Below are positions 35,975 to 64,000 of a DNA stretch of 64,000 bases, one piece after another (the first letter of the stretch is position 1; the number at the start of each line of letters is the position of its first letter). The stretch spans positions 30,084,445-30,148,444 of the forward strand of contig OU744446.1 of assembly GCA_916610825.1 (NCBI GenBank), written 5' to 3'. Both the position numbers and the translations under genes were made by a program. This DNA is from Haliclystus octoradiatus (Eukaryota; Cnidaria; Staurozoa; Stauromedusae; Haliclystidae). Under the pieces are notes generated by a model, which did not search any database, was not told where the DNA came from, and saw only the letters and a program-made list of their open reading frames with translations.

Positions 35975-51805
<15,831 letters not shown>

Positions 51806-52305
51806 TCTTAAATTACGATGTTAGACTGTCTATCCAAAAATATTATCGTACGTATTGTTAAGAATAGTAAGGATTTCACAGACATTTCACGGACTTCGAT
51901 ATATACGACATTGAGAAAACATTTCATATTGTTACTTTACTTTGTGAACAGTTTATACAATCTAACTGCTGGTACAGTAATATTCCATAAAAATTTAATT
52001 CGTAAACCATTTCCAATTTGCAAAAAGGTTATTGAACTATATATGCAGTTTGTGTATACAATGATTTTATTTTCCAAATAGTTGATCGTAATATATCAAT
52101 TATGAAGAGCTTATAGGTTGAATGTTATTTGATTAAGTAAATTGCATATGATTAGAAGATATCAAAGAGGTTATTTGCATATATCTACTTCTACAATATA
52201 GTATAGAATATTTGTAATATGTTAAATAATTAATAATAATAATACAGTAGTATGCAAACCATCTAAGGGAGTGCTCAATACAGTGACGTAGAGCTATAAA
52301 GACCA
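51806..52305. other. NAA20 3' flank / probable 3' UTR
   Basis: AT-rich. No clear AATAAA found close to the stop. An 87-codon frame (51818-52081) has no recognised domain. Confidence 0.4.
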
Positions 52306-52460
52306 GTCAAGTTTTACCGTGACTCTGAGTTTCGCGCTTAGAATAAATTCCATCTGAAGAGCGCATAAGAGTGAACTCAGATTCACGGTAAAACTTGACT
52401 AATCTTTGTTTCATTTATCTACAATGTATCATAATTCTACATACCTGTTTATACAGCGAA
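52306..52460. repeat. Inverted-repeat arm / decayed Penelope end (right)
   Basis: Palindromic: AGTCAAGTTTTACCGTGA (52306-) returns inverted at ~52387-52402 around a CTGAAGAGCGC hammerhead fragment. Its outer part complements 50440-50515. Confidence 0.6.
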
Positions 52461-53020
52461 TATTACAAACTATTACAAAATGTCCTGATTCACTGTTCAA
52501 TTGTTTTGCGAAAAACAGTTACATCATTTGGATTGTGCATGAACAATCCGCAAAACTTAATTGCTGCAAGTATACATAAATGACTACGCAGGGACTTTTC
52601 TTGTATCTATTAATATTGAATTGTGTAGAACTAATGTTAATGTTATGATGAATGTTCTTGACATTGTAATGCCTATAATGGTAGTATTGAAGGGATAAAT
52701 TGTTTTCACCGTTACCGCAAGCATAGCCATAACCACCTGGCTTGAACTATATGCTACCGATGTTTTATGCTTTCAAATGTCCTGAAAATGACGTCATTAT
52801 GTGACACAGTTTATTGTGGGCTAGCATACTGTAATGGGACAAACAATCTACTTCATAAGATTTCCTTAGCCTACATACCATCCCCAGGGCTTCCCAGTAA
52901 AGTATTGATTTTGCTGAACAATCTTAGATTAAACGCACGGGTTAGTTTACGGAGACCCTACCGATGAATGTCTTGAACAATTATCGCACTGGCTAGCTTC
53001 CTGAGGCCCTACAGTACCAA
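52461..53020. other. Intergenic sequence 3' of NAA20
   Basis: No gene or repeat recognised. Confidence 0.35.
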
Positions 53021-54595
53021 AGGATTGTAAGATACGAAGACAATAGACGAATAAACACCCGAATAGTATAGTATAACGACTGTAGTATTTACGCTATTAC
53101 CATTTAAATCGAAAGTTAATTTGATTGTCCCGGCCTGAACTAGAGCGCGATTATCGACGCCAACGTAATTATGTGGACTGAACGGAGCCAACGTGCTATC
53201 GAATTTGCCTATTGATTTCAGAAAGTCAAGACCTGCAACGGTTCCTTGAGCACCTGTGTCGCAGACAGCAGGGAAACGACCTAACAGTTTATTGTCTTCC
53301 CTAACATCGACATCAATTGTCGGTAATTTGCCACCATTGGAAGCTTGCATCGATTTAATAACTGATGTGCTCACGGTTTTGGTTTTCTCTAAGGACTTTA
53401 AACGTTTACGGCAAACTTTTGAGTAATGCCCTTTGAGGCCACAGTGGTCACATGTCACGTTTGCGGCAGGGCAGACTGATGTAAAATGCTTAACATAGCC
53501 GCACTTAGAACAAGGGCTTACTGAATTACTTGACTTGGAAGCAGAGTTACTGTCGTCATGCTTCGTTTTCTGTTGACGTTTATTATGATTTTTCTTAGCT
53601 TTGGTAGATTGTACATTACCAATTGTGCTATGTGTGGCGTGGGCTTGTTGACCTAGGGTACTAACAGTGGAAGAAGCGGCTTCTTCGGTTTGTAAAAATT
53701 TGAGAGTGTCCTCTAGGTTTAGCGGGGGAGATTTTGCGATAACTTTGCGTTTTAAATTTTCATCCCTTAAACCTAGTACTAGAACAGCGGTCCGCAGTGC
53801 TTCTGGAGTCACTGCATCTACATTAGCATAGTCACTTTTCTCCATTAAATACGTGTAATATTGATCAATTAACTGGTTTGAGCCTTGAGTGACTGTGAGA
53901 AAGCTTTGCCAGTCGAGGTTAGAGTTGCGCTTAGATCTTAAGTGATCGGTTATCTTTTTCAGTATTAACTTAAGGGAGTCCGTCGTTGAACGTTCGATTT
54001 TGATGACGCGGCGTACCATGTTCAGAAATGCTGGGGAACACAGACCCCAAAAGGTAGCAATTTGCCTATCGTGAGGCTGGGCGTCTAAATCAATAATCGC
54101 GATATAATTCAAAAATACCTCCTGCCAATCCAGGAACTGCTTTAGGTTGATGTCTGCATCTAATGTTGGTGGTGTCTTTATGACAGGTCGGGCAGAGGTC
54201 TGAACGTTGACTTGCTGAGACGTGCTTTCTCGGTTTTCTGGATCAGTGGTGCTTGTGACTACGGTTTTCGGCACAACGGCCGTAACGGCACGCACTTGTC
54301 TCTCGAGGTCATAAAAACTGTTTTCTAATTCAACCAATTGTGGCTCTTCCGGGTCTTCTGCTCCATCTTTGATGGGTTCTTGTACCAACACGGCCAAATG
54401 TGACGCCACATAGCGTTCCAGCGCATCGTGAGCGCGTTTCGTTGTGATCGTCAAATTTTCCCTATCACTTTCAGTTCGTTCTGCTACTTCTGTACTGGTG
54501 AAACTGGTGAGGGATGCCACCAGACGATCTAAGGCTCTTGTCAAATGTCCTTTAAGGCCTGATCGACTGTTTTTCAATAATTTGACATCAGCCAT
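53009..54595 (-). pseudogene. Gag-protease frame fused to LTR by deletion
   Basis: 528 codons. A gag-like helical region (QFLDWQEVFLNY; LDWQSFLTVTQGSNQLIDQYY) is followed by two zinc knuckles, CSKCGYVKHFTSVC (362-375) and CDHCGLKGHYSKVC (382-395). Then comes retropepsin DTGAQG (446-451). Pol is missing: at about residue 510 the frame runs over the deletion junction into the remaining LTR, where its last residues are encoded. It may still produce Gag but cannot reverse-transcribe itself. Confidence 0.88.
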
Positions 54596-54854
54596 CGTGA
54601 CGCAATAAAATTAAACTCTTTGAATAACGTAAAATATTACTGTCCAAATAACAGGATCAACTGCGCCATGTAAGATACGAAGACAATAGACGAATAAACA
54701 CCCGAATAGGTATATCCTGTTGATCTGAATCATGTATTTAATATTACGTACATACGACCTTCTACACTGGTCGTCACTAACACTCTGATTTAAAACTGCG
54801 CAATCATTTAGTTATAAATAACCTTACGCATGCGCATACGATAGATACATTACA
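53026..54854 (-). mobile_element. Internally deleted LTR retrotransposon (gag-protease only)
   Basis: The 5' LTR on the minus strand is complete (54669-54854, 186 bp). The 3' LTR is reduced to its outer ~41 bp (53026-53066). A perfect 5-bp duplication AGGAT flanks both ends (53021-53025, 54855-54859), so the deletion came after, or during, integration. The primer-binding site TGGCGCAGTT matches that of the element at 30326-35209, and both LTRs begin TGTAAGAT, suggesting one lineage. Confidence 0.88.
54669..54854 (-). repeat. Complete LTR of the deleted element
   Basis: Starts TGTAAGATACG and ends ACATTACA (plus strand). Only its first ~41 bp recur at 53026. Confidence 0.85.
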
Positions 54855-55015
54855 AGGATGTCCTAAACATTCACGGGGTTTCTGCCCAAAACAGTTTGTC
54901 GAGGTCTAATTTCCGTCTGGATTATACGCCTGAAGACATATAGCTTGTACTCCAACATCCATTCTCTCTTCTTTGGTGATGTTTAATTTTAGATCGTGTT
55001 GATTGTGGGGTTGAT

Positions 55016-55110
55016 TAGCCTGAGCGCAGACCTTACTTGAAAATCTGACTTCTTCGTTATAGTAAGAATTAAGTAAAATTTCAGTTCAAGTAAGGTCTGC
55101 GCGCAGGCTA
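55016..55110. mobile_element. TAGCCTGC-family MITE, copy 2
   Basis: Ends TAGCCTGAGCGCAGACC and complement, with a 9-bp flanking duplication GGGGTTGAT (55007-55015, 55111-55119). Relative of 26255-26332. Confidence 0.78.
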
Positions 55111-56586
55111 GGGGTTGATTTCCTCTTTGATCAATATTTTGCTATGTTTTTTTTTTATAACATGAAGCTTTGAGTTACAACTAAAATAATGTGTATTTCT
55201 GCACCTTCACACTCATTATTATTATATTGTTTATATATTCTCTGCTATTCACTAACATCCTGAGTATTCGGCGTATATGTTGCCACCCCTGATATATAAT
55301 TATGTATCTATCATTTGAGCGTAGCATTAATGTGAGAACCAATTTTGCTAGCTAGTTTGATTTTTTCTCAAATAAATGAATGTATTGTATGTATATGCGC
55401 ACGAGAAAGCTGCAGGTGTTTTCTGTTTTGTTTACAGTTTGTGATTCAATAAATTGGGTTAATCCACGACAGTTTTGAATTTATAGTAGATTTAAAACGC
55501 ACAAAGAATTCTGAGATATCGCCGAAACTTCCGACGTCGAATTTCGAGAGCGCAGACCATAAAAACAATTCTCCGCTGGACCACCGTCCACCACAACTGT
55601 TAAAGTACATTTATAAATTTGCAGATTGATAATTCCTATGTTCTAATTTATTAATGTTTCTTAATACTCACAATGCACAGCATTTATTTAATTTATATCA
55701 ACCATATTATAAGTTTAGGATCAATATGTAAAATACTCTTTTTTGCCCACAAGCGTTTAATCGGTCTTCTATGTTGTCTGCCAAATGAAAATATATTTCA
55801 TTGTGAAAATGTAGACCGCTTTTCAAATTGATTGTTAGAATATTTTAAAGAAATGTTCGCCATGAATATTTCCTTTCGATTTTCTCAAAGCATGTAGTTT
55901 GTGCTCCAATACAAAAGCAATCACAGCTAAGCTTACAATCAATCAATAACAAATAACTGAAAACCGTGTTAATATTTTCAAATTTGATATCAACTCCCCC
56001 GTCTACGCAGCTGCGTACATGTCCATGGTATCGCGGTAGGCTAGTATCGCGGTACGGAGAATAATCCGGTTGAAATAAAACGAAAATAAGAAATATCATA
56101 AATTATGAATTGGTTTATCTGCTTCCTGCTTCATACTTTCAAATTGAATAGTTTCTAAAATTTTATGATGTTAATGTTCATGTCTGATCATGATGTTACC
56201 TAATGTAATAACAAACCGTGCAGATTGCATTGTCCACTCCGTATATCGGTAGCCGGATACAAAAGCCGGACAAATCACTCACAAAAACAATAAAAATAAA
56301 AATAAGATCTATAGCAATACCCTGATTTTCGATAAATTTGTCATCTTTCACATAATTTAGTACTTGTCTTGCTTTGATAATTTTATAGTTATCACATTTG
56401 GACTAAACGTGTCGGCTTTTCACGGTTTTGTTCTAATGTGCTGTGACCCCCTGGTTTTACGCCTGAAGCGAAACTTTAGGAAACGGGTCACAGAAATTTT
56501 TACCGAAGTATTTTTGTGGGGAAAAGACAGCCGACAGTGAAAATTCACACCGTTTCAAGGTGTGAAGAGATATTTCTTTACCAACG
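55111..56586. other. Upstream region of the membrane protein gene
   Basis: AT-rich, no gene or strong promoter motif recognised. It should contain the promoter and 5' UTR of the gene at 56587. Confidence 0.35.
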
Positions 56587-58760
56587 ATGGGTACAAGAGC
56601 TACTATCGAACTGGATTATGTTGGTGAAATTACATATCTTGCCTGTGTTGTCTACGTGTTGTGCTTTGGAGGCTTGATTTTAGTTTGTCGCAGCGTATTG
56701 TCTGGGATACGGACTAAGTCAAGCAAACACATTGACAAAACTAAACAAATTGATGAAAATGACGACGATATAAAGAGTAAACAAATGGGTGGATTACTAA
56801 GCAAGACTAAGAAAGGTACTAGTCAATCTTTTGATGTTACTACACCGCCATTAGAACATGGAGGTGGATTTCAGGAAGACAGCAACAGTCAAGGGCCGCG
56901 AAGTTTAAAACAAAGAAACAAAATCAAAAATAAGGACAGCAGTACATCAAAAAGTAAGAAAAACATCAAACAAGATAACTTGACATGTGCAAACGAGCTA
57001 CCTGGAAATAAAAGAAGTAATAACAAGAATGAGGAAAAACAAACTTCGTCATCTAGTAGTTCAGATTACGCGAAAGTAAAAGAAGAAAGAAATGTGATGA
57101 CGAAGAGTTTTTCTAGTGACTTAGTTTGTCAAGAAACATATTCGAAAAAAGGACAAAATATTGAATTTAAATCAATTAAAGCCATTTCAGAAGGCAACAT
57201 TCATCATTTATCAGAAAGCACTAAATTTTCAACTGAGATATTTGATAGTTTAAGTGATTATTTCGTGAAACCTTCTGAAGACATCACATGTCCAGATAAA
57301 GAAACCGAAACTATTAGCATTGAAAATCCTCCAGATTTAAAGCAAAGATCTGCAACTTACGATGCTGTTATACCAAACACCAAGCAGATGAAGTCAAATA
57401 TTATCAACAAACCTAAGGTGAGAAAAAGTTTAATACACTATTGTTTTCTTTCTTTCAATTAATTAATAATAGATTTGTTTGTGATTTTGGAATTTCATAA
57501 TTGCGTTATTGTCATTCCAGAATTCAACAAAAATTCCACATGTAATTGAAGTTAATTCAAACGAAAAAGATTGTTCTGTGAGCGAGACGAAAACTCGATG
57601 TGATAACGAATCTCAAACTGTTTCAACTGGTAAACATAAAGAGGAAGAAGTAATAAATAATGATATAACACAACAAAAGATTATAAAGGAGAAAAGTTCA
57701 ACAGTTATAACAACAGAAGATAAACATTTCACAGGTATAATCAATAAAGTTGATCCACTTTTAAAGGAAATTACAGAAATCAAAGTTTATGCTTTGAAAT
57801 TAAGTTGCTGCATCATGGAGACATTATATCGAAATATTAGATATGAACTTGATCAACGTGAAAGAGCTAAACGTAACCGCTTACGATTTGCAAAGGACCT
57901 TGCCAATTCAACAGTTAATGACTCAACAATGGCTGATTTTTTACTTGAAGATGATGCATCTTTACCTAATATTGACTGTACACAAAACAACAACAACAAT
58001 AATACATCAGAAGAAATGAAATGTAAAGACAATGGATGTCATCCTAGAATCGATCTATATGCCGATGTCGTAACGCATCGAGTATTACATCAACTAAGAG
58101 ATCTACCATCACTTGAAAATTATGCAAAGGAAATATTGGATGTTGCGAGAGACTCAGCATTAACAGAAATTTCAAACCAAAAAAAAGACACCCTTGATGA
58201 ACAAGACTCATCACGTCATGACTCGCATGACAATCTATCTGTTCCTGAACAAAATTTAATCAATCGACGTCACAGTGGCTCTTCAGATGATGAAGCAGTT
58301 ACCAATATACGTTTACGACAAAGTCAAAAGAGTACCTTGGAACGTCGACCACTATCAACTTATGCTGAGAGACTTATTGATTTTCTTGATGATGATGATG
58401 ATGATGAACTAAGCGATTTAACATCTGATGGTGACGAGTCAGATTATACCAATGATGATGATGATAATCACTCAGTTGAAACACCACACAAAATTGTTAT
58501 ACCTAATCCAAGAATATCAAAATCTGAGGCAATTGTCAGCAATGAAGAAATGGGATATGGTTCTGATTCTGAATGTAGCAGTACTTTTAGTCAAGGACTT
58601 AGTGCTCCCGTTACTCCATTGAGCCCACCGTTTCAGCCTGAATGGAAGGGGATTAGCCCTAGGCACAGTATTAGCAACAGTCCTAGACGACTGAGTACTG
58701 CTGGCTCAAATATAAGATCTCGTTTAAATAGCAGTGTTGGAATTGATGATTCTACATCAG
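56587..58760 (+). CDS. Single-pass membrane protein of unknown function (5' exons)
   Basis: Two exons, 56587-57417 and 57521-58760, joined in phase 0 (donor GTGAGA, acceptor ATTCCAG), give about 690 residues. Residues ~11-35 form one hydrophobic segment (ITYLACVVYVLCFGGLILV) near the N-terminus. It is followed by Lys/Arg and a long Ser/Lys/Asn-rich, probably disordered region. A conserved-looking helical stretch (KVDPLLKEITEIKVYALKL to RYELDQRERAKR) and a second helix (YADVVTHRVLHQL) precede an acidic tract (DFLDDDDDDELSD, ~565-577) and a Ser/Pro tail. The last exon leaves one base, so at least one more exon follows. The acceptor at 60591 fits that phase. I do not recognise the family. Confidence 0.7.
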
Positions 58761-58941
58761 GTATATTAATACAAATATTTAATTGTAGATATTTATTATT
58801 CAGAGTGAATACTGGGTGTGCGCATGTGAGACTATAGGAGACTCATTGTTAGTTTACTGATAGGGGATATGTTTTCTCTCGACAATCAACAACAAAATCT
58901 TTTTATTCAATTTGGGCTAGCCTTCTGGGAACCAGATTCTC

Positions 58942-59030
58942 TAGCCTGCATGCAGACTAAGACTTATCTTGGCGAAAATATAAACACACACTTTTGTTTA
59001 TATTTTCACTAAGATAGGTTCCCATGATCC
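58942..59030. mobile_element. TAGCCTGC-family MITE, decayed copy 3
   Basis: TAGCCTGCATGCAGACT is followed by a hairpin around TATAAACA..TGTTTATA. The right end is degraded. It lies between the membrane-protein exon and the actin-like exon. Confidence 0.55.
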
Positions 59031-60591
59031 TGCACTTAATGAACAGGGTGTGATAAATAGTTTACACTTCTAGAAACTTTATCACATTATCCTCTAGTTT
59101 TTGTTGAAGTTTGACCTAGAAATCTTAAACATATTAAATATCTCGCATATCTCTATTAAACATATCGAATTTGCTCTAGCCTGAAACTTGAATGTTGGTT
59201 TGCAGGATTCCCATTTTTGTAGGACACTGATAAACAATAATCAACTTACCAACGTAAATTCGAAACACTCAATATGTTGGTCTTGATTTGTACACAGCAC
59301 AAGTCACAAACTAAACCATGGTAAAATATTGGTGTCATCAACCATTTGTGTCTGTTTTAGATGTGTTGTTCAGATCGGATTTTCGCAAAAATTGACTACT
59401 GCCATTGTTTGATTAAACCTTATGATAAATGTTTCAAAAACAATGTGAAAACTATCTAAAAATCCAATTTAATCTGACATCTGTCATACATGAGCAGCAC
59501 TCCTTGATGGAAGTTTATAATATGAACCACTTTTGAAATTACATAAACTATTGAAATACATTTTTATATTTTACTTGCTAGTGTGCAGGGTCTATTAACA
59601 ATTTTGAAAGCCAATTTTTCTTTAGTTCATGATTTTTACAGACAGAAACATGAAATGTTTAGTGTTTTTTCCGTCATAAGTCCTCTAATGGAAAACACAT
59701 TGGTTACTTAGTATTGTAAAAAGAATGAGATACAAAATCGTCACTTTGACTGAATTATTGAATGGGTGATAACCTCACATAAGCAAAAACACAAGAACAA
59801 ATATGAGTATTAATGTGTTCTCTATCTAAAGAAGCGTGCAAAGTTTTTGAGATATGCACTTTAAGATAGTGTCAATTTTTTGTTTATTGGGAGAAACAAG
59901 AAAGTGTTGCATTTTTCAAAATTTTGACAAGCAGACAAGTTGCTAGATTCTGTTGTACCCAACTAGTATTGCTTCAATTTGCAAAGACAGGGCCTTGCAT
60001 TCTTTGTTCAAGAATTGAAGATTGGATATTCTTTTAAAATATTTAAATATACCCTGTATTTAAAGACCACATGTACATAGTGGTTGGTTATTTGTATATC
60101 CCATTACCGTCTGCTGTATTATTCACTAAGTACACTGTACAACATTGTTGCGGATTAACATCAATGGCCCTTAAAATCACTGGCTATAGTTCCAATCAAA
60201 GTGTATTCAATAACAATTTTTATATTTCATAAAATGAATACTGTAGTTACAAATATTTGATAGCTATATGTTTTTTACATTAGAGGGCAAACTCTAAAAC
60301 ATTTATGTTCCTGTCTCTAAATACGAGAAATAACAATGCTGAAACAGTCAATCCGACCATAGGATTTTTAAAATCTCAAACTTGTTATTGTTCAGTCTTT
60401 TCTCTGCTTTATAAAATGTGTCTATTTCTTATTGAAATTCAGCCAAAATTGTCATTATCCAAAGTATCAGTAAATCTCCAGCATTTATACTTTCATGTCT
60501 GAAATCTACAGTATTTGTTTTCATCTTATACAACAATATCAAATACAATATATTAAATATTATGCTGGTTTATCAAATTATTTTATTGTAG
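59031..60591. other. Intron or intergenic gap before the actin-like exon
   Basis: AT-rich; no exon found that would be needed to keep phase between 58760 and 60592. A dispersed repeat fragment lies near 60050. Confidence 0.4.
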
Positions 60592-60593
60592 TG

Positions 60594-63500
60594 ATGGAAT
60601 TAAAAGATACACTTGTGATTGACTTTGGATGTGGAGAAATCCGAGCTGGTTTTGCTGGTCAGAGGTCACCTGCTTGTGTATTCCCTTCATTGGTTGGTTT
60701 ACCACGTCGATTCTCACAGCACATTGGTAGTGATATCAAGCCTAGTTATTTTGGACATAGTGCTGTGGCAAGTGCTGCCAGGTTGCAGCTGGGTAGGTCA
60801 TTTTATTTCAATTATTTGTGTGTGTATGTGTTTATTTGCATTTAATTAAATAGAGTTTGTAATTTACATAATATTAGACCGAGCGGCAAGCGCCACAGAA
60901 CTAAAACGGCAGGTTTCTCCAGGCAACTTGAAAATCACATAAAAATTTGCTAAACAATTTCCTATTTCTTGTTTCAATTAAATTTTATTGTGAACCCTTC
61001 AAAAATTCAATTTATATTTCATGATCCACGGTCAAGTCTTTCTTATCGTTTTGAGAAAATACTGCATGTGAGCTTCATAGTCTTCGATTATTATGTTCTC
61101 CCACGATTTTGCGAATCCATAGAAGCATGAGGAAAACACGAAATGTATGAGTTAAGAGGGCTCTGATTGTGAAATGATTCACAAATTCATCGTTGGTGAG
61201 CTCCACAATAAAATTTTACCAAAACAAGGAATGGGAAAGTATTTATTGTATTTTTATGAACATGTTATGAGAATTTCAAGTTGCCCGGAGAAACCTGCCG
61301 TTTTAGATATGTGGCGTTCAGTCTATATATATGCCTATGTGACAGCTCGTAGCAGAATCAAAGCTTCAAAATATTTTTGGATTTTTTTTCATTTGCTAAT
61401 CTATTGTAGAATTTTCTAGTCTTTCTATATCTTAATTCGTTCTCTGATCAGATGACTCTATCTCATTTTGTTAAATTACAATTAGCTTGTAGAGAAGAGC
61501 TTTAAAAGCACGCAACGGAGAAAGCGAAGCACATTCTCAATCATTCTAGAAAAAAGGACACTGCCACGAGAATTATTATGTTTTAATTTAATGTTGAAGT
61601 TATAAAATGAAAATGCCTTATTTGACCATTTTTCAATAATTTCCCATTTTTGGTCGTCAACTGAGCATATTTTGCGCCGATTGTTGATTCTGATACAAAC
61701 CATCGCATATGGGTTTTGAAATAGAGTTTGTAATTTGCATGCTAGGAATTTCATATTTAACAATTTGCTCAATAATATAAACTAAAAACCTCCCATAGTT
61801 ATTATAACTACTCTTTAATATTATAAAGACAACAGGCTGTCACAAAGTATGGGATCCTGGTAACCTGGCTCCCGGAAGGCCAGCACAAAATCAGAAGGTT
61901 TCCAATTTTATCATGATTATTATCTTATTCAAAAGTTATTATATTTGGATTTTTTATGTTTTGAAATCCATGCATCTTGCTTCAAATTAAGTCAAATTTC
62001 TGAAATTTTAAGATCAATTCTTCAAAACTATGAAGCACTATAAACTCAATCCCAGAAGGTTTACAATCGACCAACACAGTTCCCGGAAGGTCATATGTTA
62101 CTTTTGTGACACCCTGAAAGACAACCACCCTGGTGTTTTCTCGTGATTCCAAACCAAAGCTTAAGTCATCATCATAATTTATTCAGAAATCTGACAATCC
62201 ATTTTTCACATGACTGATTTCAAGTTTTAGATATGATTATTTGAATGTGAAACAGTTGGATTGCTGTCATGTTTTATGACAAGACTAACAGAGAAAAAGA
62301 CAAACTTTAGTTTAGCTCAAACGTTCAAATGAATACAAAAATTTCTTTCTTTAAAATAAAAATAGTAAACACGTACAGTATTCGTTCAGATTAATTTCTT
62401 AGAGAAATACAGAATCGGACTAAAACCCATACATGTTTTCAATTTGTTGTTATCTCAAGTCCAAGATTTCTGAAAGTAAGATTTGAAAGTTTGATTGGTT
62501 GGTGTTGGATTCGGTTAATATATGTAATTAACATATATCATTTCTATGGTTTTTCTAATAAAATTTTATAAATTAAATTATTTCTCTTTATTTCGACGGT
62601 ATATAGGAATAATTTTGTTTGTTTGCTATAGAAAGGTCTCTATTAATGATTATTTATTCCAATTATTTGTTTTTAGACCATCCTCTAAAGACTGACGGCG
62701 GGACAGACTGGAACAATGTATTTTATCTATTTGAGAACACTCTAGAAGAATTAGATGTTCTAGCATGTGAAAGACCTTTACTTCTTTCTTGTTTTTCTGA
62801 ATGTGATTCGAGGGAGAAAGAAAAACTAACAGAGGTAAGAAATACAGACATATGAAAATCCCAATGTTTGGAATATCTTAAACTAGTTTTATCCGTTTAG
62901 ACTTGAACATTGTTAATAGGTATTTTTTCTATTTCAATTCAATCAAAATGATAAGATTCTTAACTCCTATAGTCAAGGAAAATTTCAGGAAAATTTTGGC
63001 CAGTATTTAAAATTTCGAAAATTCTCAGTGTCGTGTGAAATTGAGTTGATATTTTTTTTATTATTAATCCATACCTTGATTATAAAGTTGATAGCTTCTG
63101 TAGTAAATCTTTATCTTGAAACGTGAAAAAAGTTTCTCTGTCCACGTCAGCCTCGAAACCCTGGAGATGCTATTGTCTCGACATATTGTCACAACCCAAT
63201 TGTCTCAAGCTCTACCCTCATGTCTCCGATTATTACGTCACGTTCAAAGACATTAGGAATTGTCACTACTCAATTAATTAATAGAAAGCAAGAAAACGCT
63301 CCAAAAAACAATATTTATTATTGTTACATTTAGATTGTGTTTGAACGTCTCAATTCACCTGGTTTCTATCTCGCCAATCAAAATGTGTTGACTCTAATGT
63401 CAATGGGATTAAAGAATGGTGTCTGTCTCAGTAGTGGATATTCTGCCACTCAATGCAGTCAGATTTATGAGGGATCAATTGTTAGTCACAATATTCAAAC

Positions 63501-63637
63501 ATTGGACGCTGGTGGTGAAGAGATTACCAATCATTTGGGAAGGCTAATTATGGCAAATGGTGGTCATGTGTTTTCATCATCATCAGAGAAACTCATACTT
63601 GAAGAAATAAAAAAATCTTGCGCATATATTGCAACTG
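60594..63637 (+). CDS. Divergent actin-related protein (5' part, continues past window)
   Basis: Exons 60594-60792, 62677-62834 and 63334-63637 (phases 1, 0, 1) give 220 residues that align without a gap to the first ~60% of actin. Subdomain 1 has LVIDFGCGEIRAGFAG, then ACVFPSLVG. The middle has DWNNVFYLFENTL and PLLLSCFSECDSREKEKL, and the third exon IVFERLNSPGFYLANQNVL. The second phosphate loop, DSGDGVT in actin, is SSGYSAT here, and IYEGSIVSHNIQTLDAGGEEIT follows. Loss of the loop aspartates suggests no ATP hydrolysis. It belongs to the actin superfamily, but no ARP class is assigned. The first ATG is only 2 nt after a splice acceptor, so this may be an internal exon of the preceding gene. 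Confidence 0.85.
60880..61322. repeat. Inverted-repeat element in actin-like intron 1
   Basis: AAACGGCAGGTTTCTCCAGG (about 60900) and flanking bases recur inverted near 61280-61310, with GCGCCACAG at the outer edge. No transposase. Probable MITE. Confidence 0.55.
61323..62676. other. Remainder of actin-like intron 1
   Basis: Three short CCCGGAAGG-type repeats occur near 61875, 62050 and 62090. The 96-codon minus frame (61482-61772) has no recognised domain. No further exon is expected, because the actin alignment is continuous across this intron. Confidence 0.4.
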
Positions 63638-64000
63638 GTATGTAGCCTAGGTTTGGTACTTTCTTTGTCGGCTTATCATCATTAAATATTATTTAATATA
63701 GGGGTCACCCTATCCAATATTCAGGGTGTACATTCACCTGACACACCATACAATACTTCAAATTATCAACCCCTTGATTGTTTGCATTGTCTATAACTTC
63801 TCAACCTCCATTCTTCAAGCATTTCGCAATATTATCAATCAATGCAGCAATTTTCTGCAAATCATATGTTATGACCTTTTTAGCTATGTGGAAAAGAGGG
63901 TCAGTTCTGATAAGTTCATACTTATACATCAACTGTTACAATACCCATTTACATTCCATATTTAACAGTCAAAGGCTTCTTATCATTTCGAGGAAATGTA

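Overview
This is nuclear DNA of an intron-rich, AT-rich animal. The evidence is spliced genes with GT-AG introns, a NatB acetyltransferase gene and an actin-related gene, Penelope-like, CR1/L2-like and Gypsy-like retroelements, many MITEs and long microsatellites. An aquatic invertebrate is my guess; the sequence does not fix the lineage. No bacterial operons, CRISPR arrays or rRNA genes are present.

Layout. (1) 1-10.5 kb is one giant imperfect inverted repeat, a foldback-type element. Each arm has terminal exon-like modules, then ~202-bp repeats, then a 206-bp satellite. A short core holds a decayed Ulp1/C48-protease-like fragment. (2) 10.6-35.9 kb is a tandem segmental duplication carrying two copies of a four-exon gene (one non-coding plus three coding exons). 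Each copy encodes 197 aa with a beta-trefoil cytokine-like (IL-1/FGF superfamily) appearance and no signal peptide. Copy A (11199-17551) has a hAT-like element with a LINE inside it in its last intron. Copy B (25071-30017) is followed by a young Gypsy-type LTR element (30326-35209, LTRs apparently identical). (3) 35975-51805 is a complete six-exon NAA20 gene (NatB catalytic subunit, 175 aa). Its 9.3-kb first intron is packed with Penelope-like elements ending in minimal hammerhead ribozymes, and its last splice acceptor lies at the edge of a ~715-bp ATTT-type microsatellite. (4) 53026-54854 is an internally deleted gag-protease LTR element. (5) 56587-58760 is a membrane-anchored, low-complexity protein of unknown function. 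60594-63637 is the 5' part of a divergent actin-related gene. The two are splice-phase compatible and could be one gene.

The most distinctive signals are: the foldback element whose arms carry phase-matched exons and a tandem array of exon-like modules; the hammerhead-bearing Penelope elements with inverted copies of their own 3' ends; the duplicated cytokine-like gene with a conserved ISRE-like/E-box promoter; and the possible fusion of a transmembrane leader with a degenerate actin fold. Functional assignments come from motif recognition only; no searches were run.
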